Origin: Flavobacteriaceae bacterium
GTDB taxonomy: Bacteria; Bacteroidota; Bacteroidia; Flavobacteriales; Flavobacteriaceae
Assembly (NCBI GenBank): GCA_022565635.1
Contig: JAIUMH010000002.1
Coordinates: forward strand, 1-57,502
Direction of reading: 5' to 3'
Length of the DNA stretch: 57,502 bases
The translations under genes were made by a program, and so were the position numbers. A model generated the notes under the pieces. It worked only from the letters and a program-made list of their open reading frames with translations. It did no database searches and was not told the origin of the DNA. Shown here in pieces: positions 37,166 to 47,837 of this stretch (position 1 is its first letter; every line of letters starts with the position of its first letter).

Positions 37166-38071
37166 ATGAGTAAACGCAAAGAGTTAATTGAAAAGATTGT
37201 AGAAAAATACGAAGCTTTAGGAGAAAATCCTGACAACTATTTGGAGGGCTTATTGCATCAACGCCCTATTGAATATTGGGATTATATTCAAGTTGAATCA
37301 CTTTTATCCTTACAAAAACCTGTTACAAACTTTAAAGATGAAGTGGTATTTATCGGTTATCATCAAATTACTGAGTTAACCTTAAAGCTAATGATTCATG
37401 AAATTAAGCAGTTGGTTTTTGAAGCGTTTGATGAAGCTGTATTTACTGATAAATTAGGGAGGTTAACAAGGTATACCGATTTACTCATCACTTCTTTTTC
37501 GGTCATGAAAAACGGAATGAGCTATGAAGACTACAACACCTTTAGAATGAGTTTAACTCCGGCAAGTGGCTTTCAAAGCGCTCAATTTCGGTTTTTAGAA
37601 ATTTATTGTACGCCTATAAAGAACTTGATTAATCAAAAAGGAAAAGAGCGCTTATCTAAAAATCCAAGTTTAGATGAACTTTTTGAAAATATTTATTGGC
37701 GTGATGCAGGATATAACCGAAAAACTGGAAAATCCAATCAAACATTATCGGTTTTTGAAGAGAAGTACCTCAAAGATTTCAAGGAATTAGCCAAAGCAGT
37801 TGAAGGCAAAACACTCAATGAAAAATTAATGCAGATTGAGCAACCTTCAAAAAAATTAATTCAATCAGTAAAAGATTTTGATTACAATTACAATGTCAAA
37901 TGGCCTCTCACCCATTTAGCTACAGCCTCTAAGTATTTAAATTCAAAAGGAGAAAACAAGGCGGCCACAGGTGGAAGTGAATGGCAAAAATATCTTCATC
38001 CCAAATACCAACAAAGAAAGTTTTTTCCTGAAATGTGGCATGAAAATAGTATCTTAGATTGGAAAAAGTAA
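37166..38071 (+). CDS. Tryptophan 2,3-dioxygenase family protein
   Basis: FIGYHQITELTLKLMIHEIKQL, SFSVMKNGMSYEDYNTFRMSLTPASGFQSAQFRFLEI; start adjusted to MSKRKEL. Confidence 0.9.
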   Translation: MSKRKELIEKIVEKYEALGENPDNYLEGLLHQRPIEYWDYIQVESLLSLQKPVTNFKDEVVFIGYHQITELTLKLMIHEIKQLVFEAFDEAVFTDKLGRLTRYTDLLITSFSVMKNGMSYEDYNTFRMSLTPASGFQSAQFRFLEIYCTPIKNLINQKGKERLSKNPSLDELFENIYWRDAGYNRKTGKSNQTLSVFEEKYLKDFKELAKAVEGKTLNEKLMQIEQPSKKLIQSVKDFDYNYNVKWPLTHLATASKYLNSKGENKAATGGSEWQKYLHPKYQQRKFFPEMWHENSILDWKK

Positions 38072-38075
38072 AATT

Positions 38076-38603
38076 TTGAAAAAAAGGGTTTTTATCATAT
38101 TAATAGGTGTTTTACACTTTGTGAATTTGGGATATACTCAAGATTTAGGAAGTGAACGCGCTTTTGATATTTATAAAAAACCTATACTCTCTACTTTTTT
38201 TGAAGAACCTTATTATCCAGCTCCAAGAGAAGAATTGGTTTCTACTCAAAACATGTATGAACGTAAGAAGGTAAGTCAAGAGATTGATATGCTTTATGAA
38301 ATTCAGCGGAAAGAGCAATACCGGCAACAACAAGCGGCAAAATATGAAAATAGTGTAGAGCGTTTTCGAAATAAGTTTAATGTACAATCTTCAGGAAGTG
38401 ATGGCAGGCCAAGGTTTAGAGCGCAGACCGATGTAAGACAGGTTAATCCTTTTCATGATCCTTATATGATGAATCATAGAGCACACATGAGGCATCCTTT
38501 ATACCGTTCCAGCTTTATGCGTCCAGGACTTTACATGTCCAGTTCAACACAAATAGAGACCTCTTTAAACAAAAAAGAAGAACCAAAACAAGATAAAAAT
38601 TAA
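38076..38603 (+). CDS. Hypothetical secreted protein
   Basis: Signal-peptide-like N-terminus; TTG start; no family recognised. Confidence 0.55.
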   Translation: MKKRVFIILIGVLHFVNLGYTQDLGSERAFDIYKKPILSTFFEEPYYPAPREELVSTQNMYERKKVSQEIDMLYEIQRKEQYRQQQAAKYENSVERFRNKFNVQSSGSDGRPRFRAQTDVRQVNPFHDPYMMNHRAHMRHPLYRSSFMRPGLYMSSSTQIETSLNKKEEPKQDKN

Positions 38604-39436
38604 TCCTGTTTTAGATAAATTCCATCTTGATTTTTAATTTCAATTTGGCGATCTTTATACAAAGTTCCAATAGCTTTTTTAAACGACTTTTTACTCATTT
38701 GTAAAAGTTGCTTAATCAGTTGAGGCTCAGATTTATCATGAAGAGGTAAATAACCATCTGCATCTTTTAAAACCTCTAAAACTTTTTGAGCATTCGGTTC
38801 AATGCTTCGGTAGCCAGGGCGTTCTAAAACCAAATCAATTTTATTATCCTCTCTAATCTTTTTGATAAAAGCTTTCATTCGGTCACCTACTTTAATCGGT
38901 TTATGAATGTCATTATTAAAAATCATTCCTAAATGAATCTCATTAATAATCGCTTGAAAACCTAAATCAGTTGGGTTAGAAATGATTATATTTACCTCTT
39001 CAAACGCTTCAACGGTTAACTCGGCATTATCTACAAAATGATGAACTTTACTAGAAGCCACTAAGCGGTTAGTAATTTCATCTAAGTAACAAAAAATCAG
39101 GTAAGGTTCACCAATTTGCATTTTTGTAGCCTGCTCCTTATAAGGAACAAAAAGTTGTTTTTCAAGCCCCCAGTCCATAAAAGAACCAAATTGATTGGTA
39201 TCTACGCAAGTAAGGACGGCAAATTCATCCAACTCAACATAAGGCTGCAAAGTGGTAGCTACAAGTCGCTCTTCATGATCAAGGTAAACAAAAACTTTTA
39301 GTTGATCTCCAATTTCGTATGACTCAGGAATGTATTTATTGGGCAACAAAACCTCTTCTCCAGCTTCATTGGTTAAAAACAAACCAGGAGGTGTTAGTCG
39401 TTCAATTTTCAATTCGTGTTTAACCCCAATATCCAT
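38600..39436 (-). CDS. S1-like RNA-binding protein (CvfB family)
   Basis: Repeated S1-type segments (GLFLTNEAGEEVLLP..., GSFMDWGLEKQLFVPYKEQ, IGDQLKVFVYLD); C-terminal winged-helix-like segment. Confidence 0.82.
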   Translation of the reverse strand: MDIGVKHELKIERLTPPGLFLTNEAGEEVLLPNKYIPESYEIGDQLKVFVYLDHEERLVATTLQPYVELDEFAVLTCVDTNQFGSFMDWGLEKQLFVPYKEQATKMQIGEPYLIFCYLDEITNRLVASSKVHHFVDNAELTVEAFEEVNIIISNPTDLGFQAIINEIHLGMIFNNDIHKPIKVGDRMKAFIKKIREDNKIDLVLERPGYRSIEPNAQKVLEVLKDADGYLPLHDKSEPQLIKQLLQMSKKSFKKAIGTLYKDRQIEIKNQDGIYLKQD

Positions 39437-39562
39437 AACTTAATTTTTTTTGCAAAGATAAGTAAGTCAGTGCTCATCAAGCTTAATAATTCAATCAAAT
39501 TATTCAAAGCTTGATTGTAGTGTTAGTATTTTATTTATATTTGTTTAATAAACTTTAAGATT

Positions 39563-39805
39563 ATGACAATTTTATATGCAATTATTGTAGGTGCTATTAT
39601 TGGATGGATAGCTGGAAAAATCATGAAAGGAGGAGGTTTTGGCTTCGTTGTAAACATGATTATAGGAATTATTGGTGGGGTTGTTGGTAATTTAACTTTT
39701 GACTTTTTAGGAGTTCAAATTGGTAGCGGTTTTTTTGCTGATGTAATTACTGGAGTAATTGGTGCTTTGCTATTTTTATTTGTTGTAGGTTTATTTAAAA
39801 AATAA
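39563..39805 (+). CDS. GlsB/YeaQ/YmgE family stress response membrane protein
   Basis: IIVGAIIGWIAGKIMKGGGFGFVVNMIIGIIGGVVGN. Confidence 0.92.
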   Translation: MTILYAIIVGAIIGWIAGKIMKGGGFGFVVNMIIGIIGGVVGNLTFDFLGVQIGSGFFADVITGVIGALLFLFVVGLFKK

Positions 39806-39933
39806 GCTGTAGTTAGCATATACTAACAAGAAGTTGAGGGGTTAAAGAATATTAAATCCAGCAACAAATTAAAAAATTAAACCTCTTAAAGATTAGTCTT
39901 GTTTTATTACTTTTGCTGTAAAGTAAATAAAGA

Positions 39934-40926
39934 ATGAAAAAATATTTTTTTATAGCCTCACTAGTCTTTTTATTTATCTCTTGTAATGACGGAGATGAAA
40001 TAGTTTCAAACTTTGATTTTGACCAAGAAACAAGTTTAAATTTATGCAGTTCTGGCAGTGAAAATGTGCTTCACTTCATCAACTCAGAAACCAATGAAGC
40101 TATTTCATTTAGGTTTCAGCGTGCTGGGTTTGACGGTAAGTTTTCTGGTTTATGTCCTCCTGAACCCATTGAAATTGATATTAACAGTAGCAACGAAATA
40201 GTTTACAGAAGGCTTTCTGGCTCCATCAATTCTGCTGCATATTTCTGCCAACAAGTACCACCAAGCCAACCGAGAGTTGTAGAAGAATTTAGAAGTACAT
40301 CGGGAGGAAAAGCAACCTTGTTTTTTGGTATTCAGAGCCAGGATGATAACGACGGAGTTCCAGCTCAACTTGAAGACTTAAACGGAAACGGCAATTTATT
40401 TGATGACGACAGTGATGGAGACGGTATTCCTAACTTTTTAGACACTGATGATGATAATGACAACGTACCAACAGCCGTAGAAATTATAGATGAATTTGGA
40501 AATTCACCCAACAATCCAGATAATGCTTTTGATTTTGTTGATTTTGACGGAGATGGAATTCCTAATTACTTAGATGAAGATGATGATGGTGACGGTGTAA
40601 TAAGCAGATATGAAGACCTGAATGCTTTTGATGAGTTAGACGATGATGGAAATCCTATTCTGAACCCTCAAACTGCGGTAAACGAACAAGGGGTACCACA
40701 TTATCTTAATCCAGAAATTTCAGAAGAATTAGTAATCGACTTGTATCGTCCTAATGTAATTACTAGAACTTTTAGAGTTCAAGTAGTTATTGAAAACGTA
40801 TCTTTACAACGTGCAGATGGAGAGCAAACCATTACTTTTGGAGTACTGCAATTAGGAAACTATCAAGTTACCTCTAATAATGAAGTTTTAGAAATGACTT
40901 TTGAACCTTCTCAGCCCTGTGATTAA
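39934..40926 (+). CDS. Hypothetical lipoprotein with thrombospondin type-3-like Ca-binding repeats
   Basis: Lipobox FLFISCND; DDDSDGDGIPNFLDTDDDNDN, DFDGDGIPNYLDEDDDGDGV. Confidence 0.75.
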   Translation: MKKYFFIASLVFLFISCNDGDEIVSNFDFDQETSLNLCSSGSENVLHFINSETNEAISFRFQRAGFDGKFSGLCPPEPIEIDINSSNEIVYRRLSGSINSAAYFCQQVPPSQPRVVEEFRSTSGGKATLFFGIQSQDDNDGVPAQLEDLNGNGNLFDDDSDGDGIPNFLDTDDDNDNVPTAVEIIDEFGNSPNNPDNAFDFVDFDGDGIPNYLDEDDDGDGVISRYEDLNAFDELDDDGNPILNPQTAVNEQGVPHYLNPEISEELVIDLYRPNVITRTFRVQVVIENVSLQRADGEQTITFGVLQLGNYQVTSNNEVLEMTFEPSQPCD

Positions 40927-41336
40927 TCAAATTCAATACGCTTAAATGCTTCTAAAATATAAGAAGGACATTTGATTGGTTTTCTTGTTACTGCGTCAAC
41001 AAAGACTAAAGTAGTACTTCCAGAAGTCACTAATTGATCATCTTCATTAAAAATTCTGTATACAAATTGAATTTTTACGTCAGGTAATTTTTTTAGCGAT
41101 GTGTTAACAAATATATTTTCACCAAATTTAATAGGTCTGTGGTATTTAATTTGCAAATCATACACGGGCAACATCACTCCCTCTTGTTCCATTTTATGGT
41201 AATGAATATGGAATTGATTTAACCAATCTAAGCGTCCTATTTCAAAATATTGCGCATATATGGAATGGTGAACAACACCCATTTGGTCTGTTTCTGCGTA
41301 ACGCACAGCTATTTTGCTTACTGAATTATTATTCAT
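40923..41336 (-). CDS. Acyl-CoA thioesterase (4-hydroxybenzoyl-CoA thioesterase / YbgC-like hotdog fold)
   Basis: RYAETDQMGVVHHSIYAQYFEIGRLDWL; start uncertain. Confidence 0.88.
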   Translation of the reverse strand: MNNNSVSKIAVRYAETDQMGVVHHSIYAQYFEIGRLDWLNQFHIHYHKMEQEGVMLPVYDLQIKYHRPIKFGENIFVNTSLKKLPDVKIQFVYRIFNEDDQLVTSGSTTLVFVDAVTRKPIKCPSYILEAFKRIEFD

Positions 41337-41499
41337 TTTATCGATTTTAAATTTGGTCATCTTACACGCATGTAGTATGGCGAAAAAATAATTAAAAATC
41401 AAGGGTAAATTCATTTTTTTATTAGACAATTTGTTCACATATTTGTATCTCCAAAAAAATTAGTTTACAATTTATTAACTTTAAAACAGAGAGCAAGTT

Positions 41500-42927
41500 A
41501 TGACAAAAGATGCGGTTACAGTATGGACAAATTGTCTTCAGTTTATAGAAGATAATATTACTCCGCATTTGTTTGACACTTGGTTTAAACCCATACAACC
41601 TGTCAAATTAGAGAATTCATCTTTGAGTATTCAAGTGCCTTCAAAATTCTTTTTTGAGTGGCTAGAGGAACATTATGCAGAACTTTTAAAAGTTGCTTTA
41701 AGAAAGGAATTAGGAAGGAATGCCAAATTAGTTTACAACATTAAAATGGAAAATAAGCGTGGATCTACCCCAGCTTATACAGAAAACATTCCTAGTACCA
41801 AACGAAAGAAAATTGACTTTCAGGACGTTGACAACAAAAAGGGAAACAGACCAGAGTTAAAAAATCCTTTTGTTATTCCTGGTATCAAAAACTTAAAAAT
41901 AGATTCGCAACTTAATTCTAATTATAATTTTGATAATTTTTTAGAAGGTGAATCTAACCGATTAGCGCGATCTGCAGGAAGAGCAGTTGCCAACAAACCC
42001 GGAGGTACTTCCTTTAATCCTTTACTTGTATTTGGCGGGAGTGGGCTTGGAAAAACACACCTTGCTCATGCCATTGGAGTTGATATTAAAGAGAAATATC
42101 CTGAAAAAACGGTTTTGTATATTTCATCAGAAAAATTTACTCAACAATTTATTGATTCTGTTACCAAACGCAACAACAGAAATGATTTTATTCATTTTTA
42201 CCAGTTAGTTGATGTTTTAATTGTAGATGATATTCAGTTACTTTCTGGAAAAGCTGGAACACAAGAAGCTTTCTTTCACATCTTTAATCACTTGCATCAA
42301 AACGGTAAACAGGTAATTTTGACCAGTGATAAGGCTCCTGTTGATATGCAAGAAATAGAACAGCGCTTGTTATCTAGGTTTAAGTGGGGTTTATCTGCAG
42401 AATTACAAGCCCCAGATTATGAAACTAGAGTAAGTATTATTCAATCTAAGCTGTATAGAGATGGTGTGGAAATGCCTCAAGAAATTATTGAATATTTAGC
42501 TGAAAACGTAAAGCATAACATAAGAGAATTAGAAGGCGCCATTATATCCTTAATAGCACATTCATCCTTTAGTAGAAAAGAAATTGATTTAGAGTTAGCT
42601 GAGCGTGTTGTAGGTAACTTTGTTAGAAAAACAAAAAAAGAACTTTCCATAGATCAAATACAGAAAGTAGTAAGTGAATATTTTGATATGGATGTAAGTA
42701 CGCTTCAGTCTAAAACTAGAAAAAGACATATTGTTCAGGCTAGACAAATTGCCATGTATTTCTCCAAAAAAATGACCAAATCATCACTTGCCAACATAGG
42801 CAAAGAGATTGGAAAAAGAGATCATGCAACTGTACTACATGCATGCAAAACGGTAGACAATTTAAAATCTACCGATAAAAATTTCAATAAATATGTTGAA
42901 GACTTACAAATCAAATTAAAATCTTAG
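41500..42927 (+). CDS. dnaA: Chromosomal replication initiator protein DnaA
   Basis: VFGGSGLGKTHLAHAIG Walker A, VDVLIVDDIQLLSGK, IGKEIGKRDHATVLHACKTV. Confidence 0.97.
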   Translation: MTKDAVTVWTNCLQFIEDNITPHLFDTWFKPIQPVKLENSSLSIQVPSKFFFEWLEEHYAELLKVALRKELGRNAKLVYNIKMENKRGSTPAYTENIPSTKRKKIDFQDVDNKKGNRPELKNPFVIPGIKNLKIDSQLNSNYNFDNFLEGESNRLARSAGRAVANKPGGTSFNPLLVFGGSGLGKTHLAHAIGVDIKEKYPEKTVLYISSEKFTQQFIDSVTKRNNRNDFIHFYQLVDVLIVDDIQLLSGKAGTQEAFFHIFNHLHQNGKQVILTSDKAPVDMQEIEQRLLSRFKWGLSAELQAPDYETRVSIIQSKLYRDGVEMPQEIIEYLAENVKHNIRELEGAIISLIAHSSFSRKEIDLELAERVVGNFVRKTKKELSIDQIQKVVSEYFDMDVSTLQSKTRKRHIVQARQIAMYFSKKMTKSSLANIGKEIGKRDHATVLHACKTVDNLKSTDKNFNKYVEDLQIKLKS

Positions 42928-43237
42928 GTTAGCTTGATGTTTTAAACATACAGGTTCTCACTGAAATAATTAAAATACGCAAGTCTTACTATAATTCATC
43001 AACTACTTCAAAGGATAAGGAGTTTGATTAAGCTAAGCTAATTGAGTAGTTACGCTATCATAATTGTGAAGTAAAGGAGTGTAAATCGACTTAAATTTGA
43101 TTTGAAAAATTAGTTAAAAAGAATCGATTGAAATCAAGCTAGGTGTGTATTTTTATTGGTAAAGTAGAATGTTTACGCATGTTGAAAAAACCAACTACCC
43201 TGGTAAGTCTGATTTCTATAAATTATAAATATTCAAA

Positions 43238-43693
43238 ATGAAAAAAATACTCATGGTTTGTCTTGGAAACATATGCAGGTCTCCACTTGCAGAAGGAATC
43301 TTGAAATCTAAAGTGAACAATACGAAAGTATATGTAGATTCTGCGGGGACTTCTGCAACTCATCAAGGAGAGCTTCCCGACCCGAGGTCTATTGAAGTAG
43401 CTCAAAAGCATGGCATTGACATCACCGACCAAAGAAGCAGACCTTTTTCAAAAGAAGATTTTTCAAAATTTGATTTGATTTATGTAATGGATCAATCTAA
43501 CTTAAACAATGTTTTACATCTATCCTCTACCACTGAAGACAAAAGCAAGGTTAAATTGATTATGGATGAGCTTCTTCCTAACGAAGGTCAAGAAGTACCC
43601 GACCCTTATTATGGTGGAGAACAAGGATTTGAAAATGTATATCAAATGCTAGATAAAGCATGCGAAAAAATAAGTTTAAAAATTGGTGATTAA
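43238..43693 (+). CDS. Low molecular weight protein-tyrosine-phosphatase
   Basis: VCLGNICRSPLAEG P-loop; VPDPYYGG. Confidence 0.95.
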   Translation: MKKILMVCLGNICRSPLAEGILKSKVNNTKVYVDSAGTSATHQGELPDPRSIEVAQKHGIDITDQRSRPFSKEDFSKFDLIYVMDQSNLNNVLHLSSTTEDKSKVKLIMDELLPNEGQEVPDPYYGGEQGFENVYQMLDKACEKISLKIGD

Positions 43694-43773
43694 AATCCAT
43701 TAGTAGCATTTACTAGCAGAAGATTGAATATAGATATATGTTCATTAAAGTAGTAGTTAATTAAAAGTTTACA

Positions 43774-44508
43774 ATGAAAGCACCCCATACAGCATCAACT
43801 TTTGGAAAGTTATATTTAATCCCTACCCGATTAGGAGAACAACCGCCTTTAGAAGTTCTTCCACTTTCAATTCGAAAAATAATTAACGACGTAGATACCT
43901 ATATAGTTGAAAATGAAAAAGTAGCTAGGGCATTCATTAAAAAAATTACTCCTACTAAATCTCAAGCCGACTTAGAAATATTCACATTAAATAAATTTAG
44001 TCAAGATATTGAAATACCAGAAATGTTAGCCCCCTGTTTACAAGGAGTTAACGTTGGCTTAATGTCTGATGCTGGTTGTCCAGGAATTGCTGATCCCGGA
44101 GCTAAAGCAGTGGGAGTTGCTCACCAAAAAGGCATACAAGTTGTTCCATTAGTTGGTCCTTCATCTATACTTTTGGCACTAATGTCTAGTGGTATGAATG
44201 GTCAAAACTTTGCATTTAATGGTTACTTGCCTATTGACAAAAACCAATGTAAAAGCAAGATTAAATCTTTAGAAAAAAGGTCTCAACTAGAGAATCAAAC
44301 TCAAATTATTATTGAAACGCCATACCGAAATGAATCGGTTTTAAAAACACTTTTAAGCACGCTTCACCCAACTACACATTTGACTATTGCGTGTGATATT
44401 ACATTAAATTCAGAATTTATTTTAACCCGAACAATAGCTGAGTGGAAATCTTCACAAATACCAGAAATTCATAAAAAACCATGTGTATTTGTATTTCACA
44501 ATCAGTAA
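43774..44508 (+). CDS. SAM-dependent methyltransferase, RsmI-like tetrapyrrole methylase family
   Basis: GKLYLIPTRLGE, GLMSDAGCPGIADPGAKAV, VPLVGPSSILLALMSSG, FNGYLP. Confidence 0.88.
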   Translation: MKAPHTASTFGKLYLIPTRLGEQPPLEVLPLSIRKIINDVDTYIVENEKVARAFIKKITPTKSQADLEIFTLNKFSQDIEIPEMLAPCLQGVNVGLMSDAGCPGIADPGAKAVGVAHQKGIQVVPLVGPSSILLALMSSGMNGQNFAFNGYLPIDKNQCKSKIKSLEKRSQLENQTQIIIETPYRNESVLKTLLSTLHPTTHLTIACDITLNSEFILTRTIAEWKSSQIPEIHKKPCVFVFHNQ

Positions 44509-44513
44509 ATAAG

Positions 44514-44837
44514 CTAAACTAAAACAACTTCTTTTATTAAGGATTGGTCTAAAGCTTCATTAAGATTTGTCTTAATTTTTGATTTACCGTAAGAAAGTTC
44601 TTCTCTTAAAGTTGAAGAACTTAGTTTTACAATTAGTTTTCCCCTCCTTAAATAAATGCTTTGCGTGTATTGAGCAATGGCGGGTCCCATTACAGATTCC
44701 CAAGTTTCTTTTAACCTAATCTCCTCAAAACCAGAAGACAACTTTTTTAATTGTTTAAATTTCTGAAGTACTTCTCCAATAGATTGTTCGCTTGCAAAGC
44801 GAGATTTTATTTCGTCCTTACCTCTATTCTTTTTCAT
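44514..44837 (-). CDS. DUF721 / DciA-family protein
   Basis: IGEVLQKFKQLKKL...RLKETWESVMGPAIAQYTQSIYLRRGKLIVKLSSSTLREELSYGKSKI; adjacent to recF. Confidence 0.85.
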   Translation of the reverse strand: MKKNRGKDEIKSRFASEQSIGEVLQKFKQLKKLSSGFEEIRLKETWESVMGPAIAQYTQSIYLRRGKLIVKLSSSTLREELSYGKSKIKTNLNEALDQSLIKEVVLV

Positions 44838-45246
44838 CTAAATTAATTTTTTCAAATCTGTGATATGTAAAAATCAAACCCGATTTACTTTTCACTTTCA
44901 TTTGTTGTTCTGTTAACTCAAAAACCGCTTCAGTTCTAGAATCATAAGCCGTTTCAAAATGCAAAAAAAGAGTATCTTTTGTTTCTTCAACCCTAAACAC
45001 TTCTTGGTCTTCACTCACTTTAAAAGTACCCTTTATAGTTGGCTTAGCTTTTTTTCTAATCCCTTTATTATCTGTTAATTGATAAAAATCAACCGTCTCT
45101 ACAAAATCATACTGCTTTACGGCACCTTTAGGGTTTTGAGCTTCTTTAATTTCCCAGTAGCCAGAAATTAAACTTTTGTTTCCTAGTTCATTTTGTTGGC
45201 AACTAGCAAGAATAAAAATCAATAAACTTAGTAATGTAATCCTCAT
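44824..45246 (-). CDS. Hypothetical lipoprotein (lipocalin-like)
   Basis: Lipobox IFILASCQQ; ISGYWEIKEAQNPKG. Confidence 0.6.
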   Translation of the reverse strand: MRITLLSLLIFILASCQQNELGNKSLISGYWEIKEAQNPKGAVKQYDFVETVDFYQLTDNKGIRKKAKPTIKGTFKVSEDQEVFRVEETKDTLFLHFETAYDSRTEAVFELTEQQMKVKSKSGLIFTYHRFEKINLDEKE

Positions 45247-45252
45247 TGTATT

Positions 45253-46338
45253 TTAGTTTAAATAAATCATTTTATAATTAGAAGTATTTTCTTTCACCAC
45301 TTTTTCTGTCCGTTCAGCGTGAGTATCAGAAATAAAAAGCTGTCCTAAATCATCTCTCATTATCATGGAAATTATTTGGGTGACTCTATTTTCGTCTAAC
45401 TTGTCAAAAACATCATCAAGCAACAAAATAGGTTTTATTCCTTTTAAGTTTCTTAAAAAATCAAATTGAGCAAACTTTAGAGCAATTAAAAAAGACTTTT
45501 GTTGTCCCTGAGATCCAAATTTTTTAATAGGAAAATCATTCAATTGAAAAACCAAATCATCCTTATGAATTCCAAGGGTAGAATATTGCTTTTTTAAATC
45601 GTCTTTAAGTGCCTGTTTAAGCAATTGCAAATAAGAAGTTTCATTGACCCGAGTTTTGTAGGTCAAATCAATTTTTTCAGTAGCATTCCCACTAATATCA
45701 ACATACCGCTTCTTCAATAAAGGCAAGTAATTATCAAGAAATTCGTTTCTTTTGTTCAAAATATACGTACCATACTTTGCCAGTTGTTCATCGTAAACAT
45801 CTATATTTTCTTGATTAAAGGTTCTATTAACTGCAAAAAACTTCAGTAGCGCATTTCGTTGGCTTAAAACCTTATTGTAATTGAGTAGGGATTGTAAATA
45901 TTTAGAACTAGACTGAGCTATAATACCATCTATAAATTTTCTACGAACTTCGCTTCCTTCAGTAATTAAATCACGGTCTGAAGGTGAAATAATTACTAAA
46001 GGAATATGACCTACGTGGTCAGAAATACGGTCATATACCTTACCGTTTTTTTTAATCACTTTTTTCTGACCTTTCTTTACCGAAAGGATAATTCTCTCCT
46101 CTTTTTCAGTAAAATCAAATGTTCCATCAATCACAAAAAAATCATTTCCATGCCTAATGTTCTGGCTAGTAATGGGGTTGAAATAACTTTTACCAAATGC
46201 CAAAGCGTAAATGCTATCTAAGGCATTTGTTTTACCCACACCATTTTTACCTACAAAGCAATTTACATGAGCATCAAATTTAAAATCTGCTTGTTCAATA
46301 TTTTTGAAATTAAGTAAACTTAATCGTTTTAAAATCAT
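45253..46338 (-). CDS. recF: DNA replication/repair protein RecF
   Basis: LSLLNFKNIEQADFKFDAHVNCFVGKNGVGKTNALDSIYALAFGKSYF; GSQGQQKSFLIALK; ILLLDDVFDKLDENR. Confidence 0.96.
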   Translation of the reverse strand: MILKRLSLLNFKNIEQADFKFDAHVNCFVGKNGVGKTNALDSIYALAFGKSYFNPITSQNIRHGNDFFVIDGTFDFTEKEERIILSVKKGQKKVIKKNGKVYDRISDHVGHIPLVIISPSDRDLITEGSEVRRKFIDGIIAQSSSKYLQSLLNYNKVLSQRNALLKFFAVNRTFNQENIDVYDEQLAKYGTYILNKRNEFLDNYLPLLKKRYVDISGNATEKIDLTYKTRVNETSYLQLLKQALKDDLKKQYSTLGIHKDDLVFQLNDFPIKKFGSQGQQKSFLIALKFAQFDFLRNLKGIKPILLLDDVFDKLDENRVTQIISMIMRDDLGQLFISDTHAERTEKVVKENTSNYKMIYLN

Positions 46339-46550
46339 AGGATTATAAAATCAGGTATATAGATTTCTAAAAATTTAAAATTAGTCAATATTCAAAGAAC
46401 AAAGCAAAATTTGAAGTGAAAATAATTGAAAATAACAGAAATGAAAAAAGGAATAGAACTTCATAAAAGACTTTTACTAACAATTTCTGAGTAAATTGAT
46501 TGATTTATTAATAAAAATTCTATTTTTGCGGGTCAATAAAAAAAACAAAG

Positions 46551-47324
46551 ATGGCAACATATAATAAAAGAGGTTATAAGCCGAAAAATAAAAAGGAGAG
46601 AGAAGAAAAAGTAGTTGAAGAATCTACAACTGCAGAAGTATTTGACTCACTTGATGAAAAAGCTAACAAAACCGAAGAATTTATAAGCAAATACCAAAAA
46701 TCAATTCTTGGTGGCGTTGTTGTAATTGCCGTTGTAGCTTTAGGGTATTTGGGATATCAAAACCTTGTTTTAGCTCCTAAAGAAATTGAAGCTTCTGAAG
46801 AAATTGTTCAAGCACAACGATTTTTTGATAATGCAATGGAAGCTGATACCAAGAAAATGAAAGACTCACTTTTTGGTTTAGCACTTAATGGAGGTAGAAG
46901 CAAACTTGGATTTCTAGATATAGCAGATTCATACGGAAGCACAAAGGCAGGAAAACTTGCTCATTATTATGCAGGCATGGCTTTTCTTGAATTAAAAGAT
47001 TTCAAAAACGCCATTTCTCATTTAGATCAATTTAAATCTGACGATAAAATTTTAAGCGCAATGGCACTAGGAGCCATAGGAGATGCTTTTTTAGAATTAG
47101 ATCAAAAGGCTGAAGCTGTAAGTTATTTTGAAAAAGCGGCAAAACAAAATCCAAACAACTTTGTTTCGCCTAAGTTTCATTTAAAGGCGGCTCAAACAGC
47201 TATTGCATTAAACGAAATAGACAAAGCAGAAAAGCACTTGAAGCAGATTAAAAATAAATTCCCTAATTCTGAAGAAGCAAAGAAAGTAGATATCTTCTTA
47301 GGAAAGGCTCAGGCTTTAAAATAA
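46551..47324 (+). CDS. Tetratricopeptide repeat membrane protein (YfgM/anaphase-promoting-complex-like)
   Basis: Single TM segment ILGGVVVIAVVALGYLGY; TPR-like repeats. Confidence 0.8.
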   Translation: MATYNKRGYKPKNKKEREEKVVEESTTAEVFDSLDEKANKTEEFISKYQKSILGGVVVIAVVALGYLGYQNLVLAPKEIEASEEIVQAQRFFDNAMEADTKKMKDSLFGLALNGGRSKLGFLDIADSYGSTKAGKLAHYYAGMAFLELKDFKNAISHLDQFKSDDKILSAMALGAIGDAFLELDQKAEAVSYFEKAAKQNPNNFVSPKFHLKAAQTAIALNEIDKAEKHLKQIKNKFPNSEEAKKVDIFLGKAQALK

Positions 47325-47330
47325 AACTTT

Positions 47331-47837
47331 ATGGCTACTGAAGGAAACAATTTATCTGATTTTGACAAGTCAACTTTACCAGAGGCTAAGGATTTTAAGA
47401 TTGGCGTTGTGGTATCAGAATGGAATCCCGATGTTACAGAAAACTTATTTCAAGGGGCTTTTGATGCGCTTATTGAAGTTGGTGTAATCAAGGAAAACAT
47501 AGTTCGGTGGAATGTACCCGGAAGCTTTGAGTTGATTTACGGATGTAAAAAAATGGCTGAAAGTTTTGATATGTTGGATGCTATAATTGCCGTTGGTAAT
47601 GTAATACAAGGAGAAACCAAACATTTTGATTTTGTATGTCAAGGAGTTACACAAGGAATAAGACAACTTAATGTAGAAGGAGAAATACCTGTTCTATTTT
47701 GCGTACTTACAGATAACCACAAACAACAAAGTTTAGATAGAGCTGGAGGAAAACACGGAAACAAAGGAACCGAAGCAGCAATTGCAGCTATAAAAATGGC
47801 TGCACTTAAAAAAAATTCAAAATTTTTTAAATCCTAA
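47331..47837 (+). CDS. ribH: 6,7-dimethyl-8-ribityllumazine synthase
   Basis: IGVVVSEWNPDVTENLFQGA, WNVPGSFELIYGCKKM, GNVIQGETKHFDFVCQGV. Confidence 0.95.
   Translation: MATEGNNLSDFDKSTLPEAKDFKIGVVVSEWNPDVTENLFQGAFDALIEVGVIKENIVRWNVPGSFELIYGCKKMAESFDMLDAIIAVGNVIQGETKHFDFVCQGVTQGIRQLNVEGEIPVLFCVLTDNHKQQSLDRAGGKHGNKGTEAAIAAIKMAALKKNSKFFKS

Noticed and set aside
42928-43237. Possible oriC next to dnaA
   Set aside because: No cluster of TTATNCACA-type boxes seen in the dnaA flanks. One perfect TGTGGATAA at 48214-48222 is inside a coding sequence and isolated.
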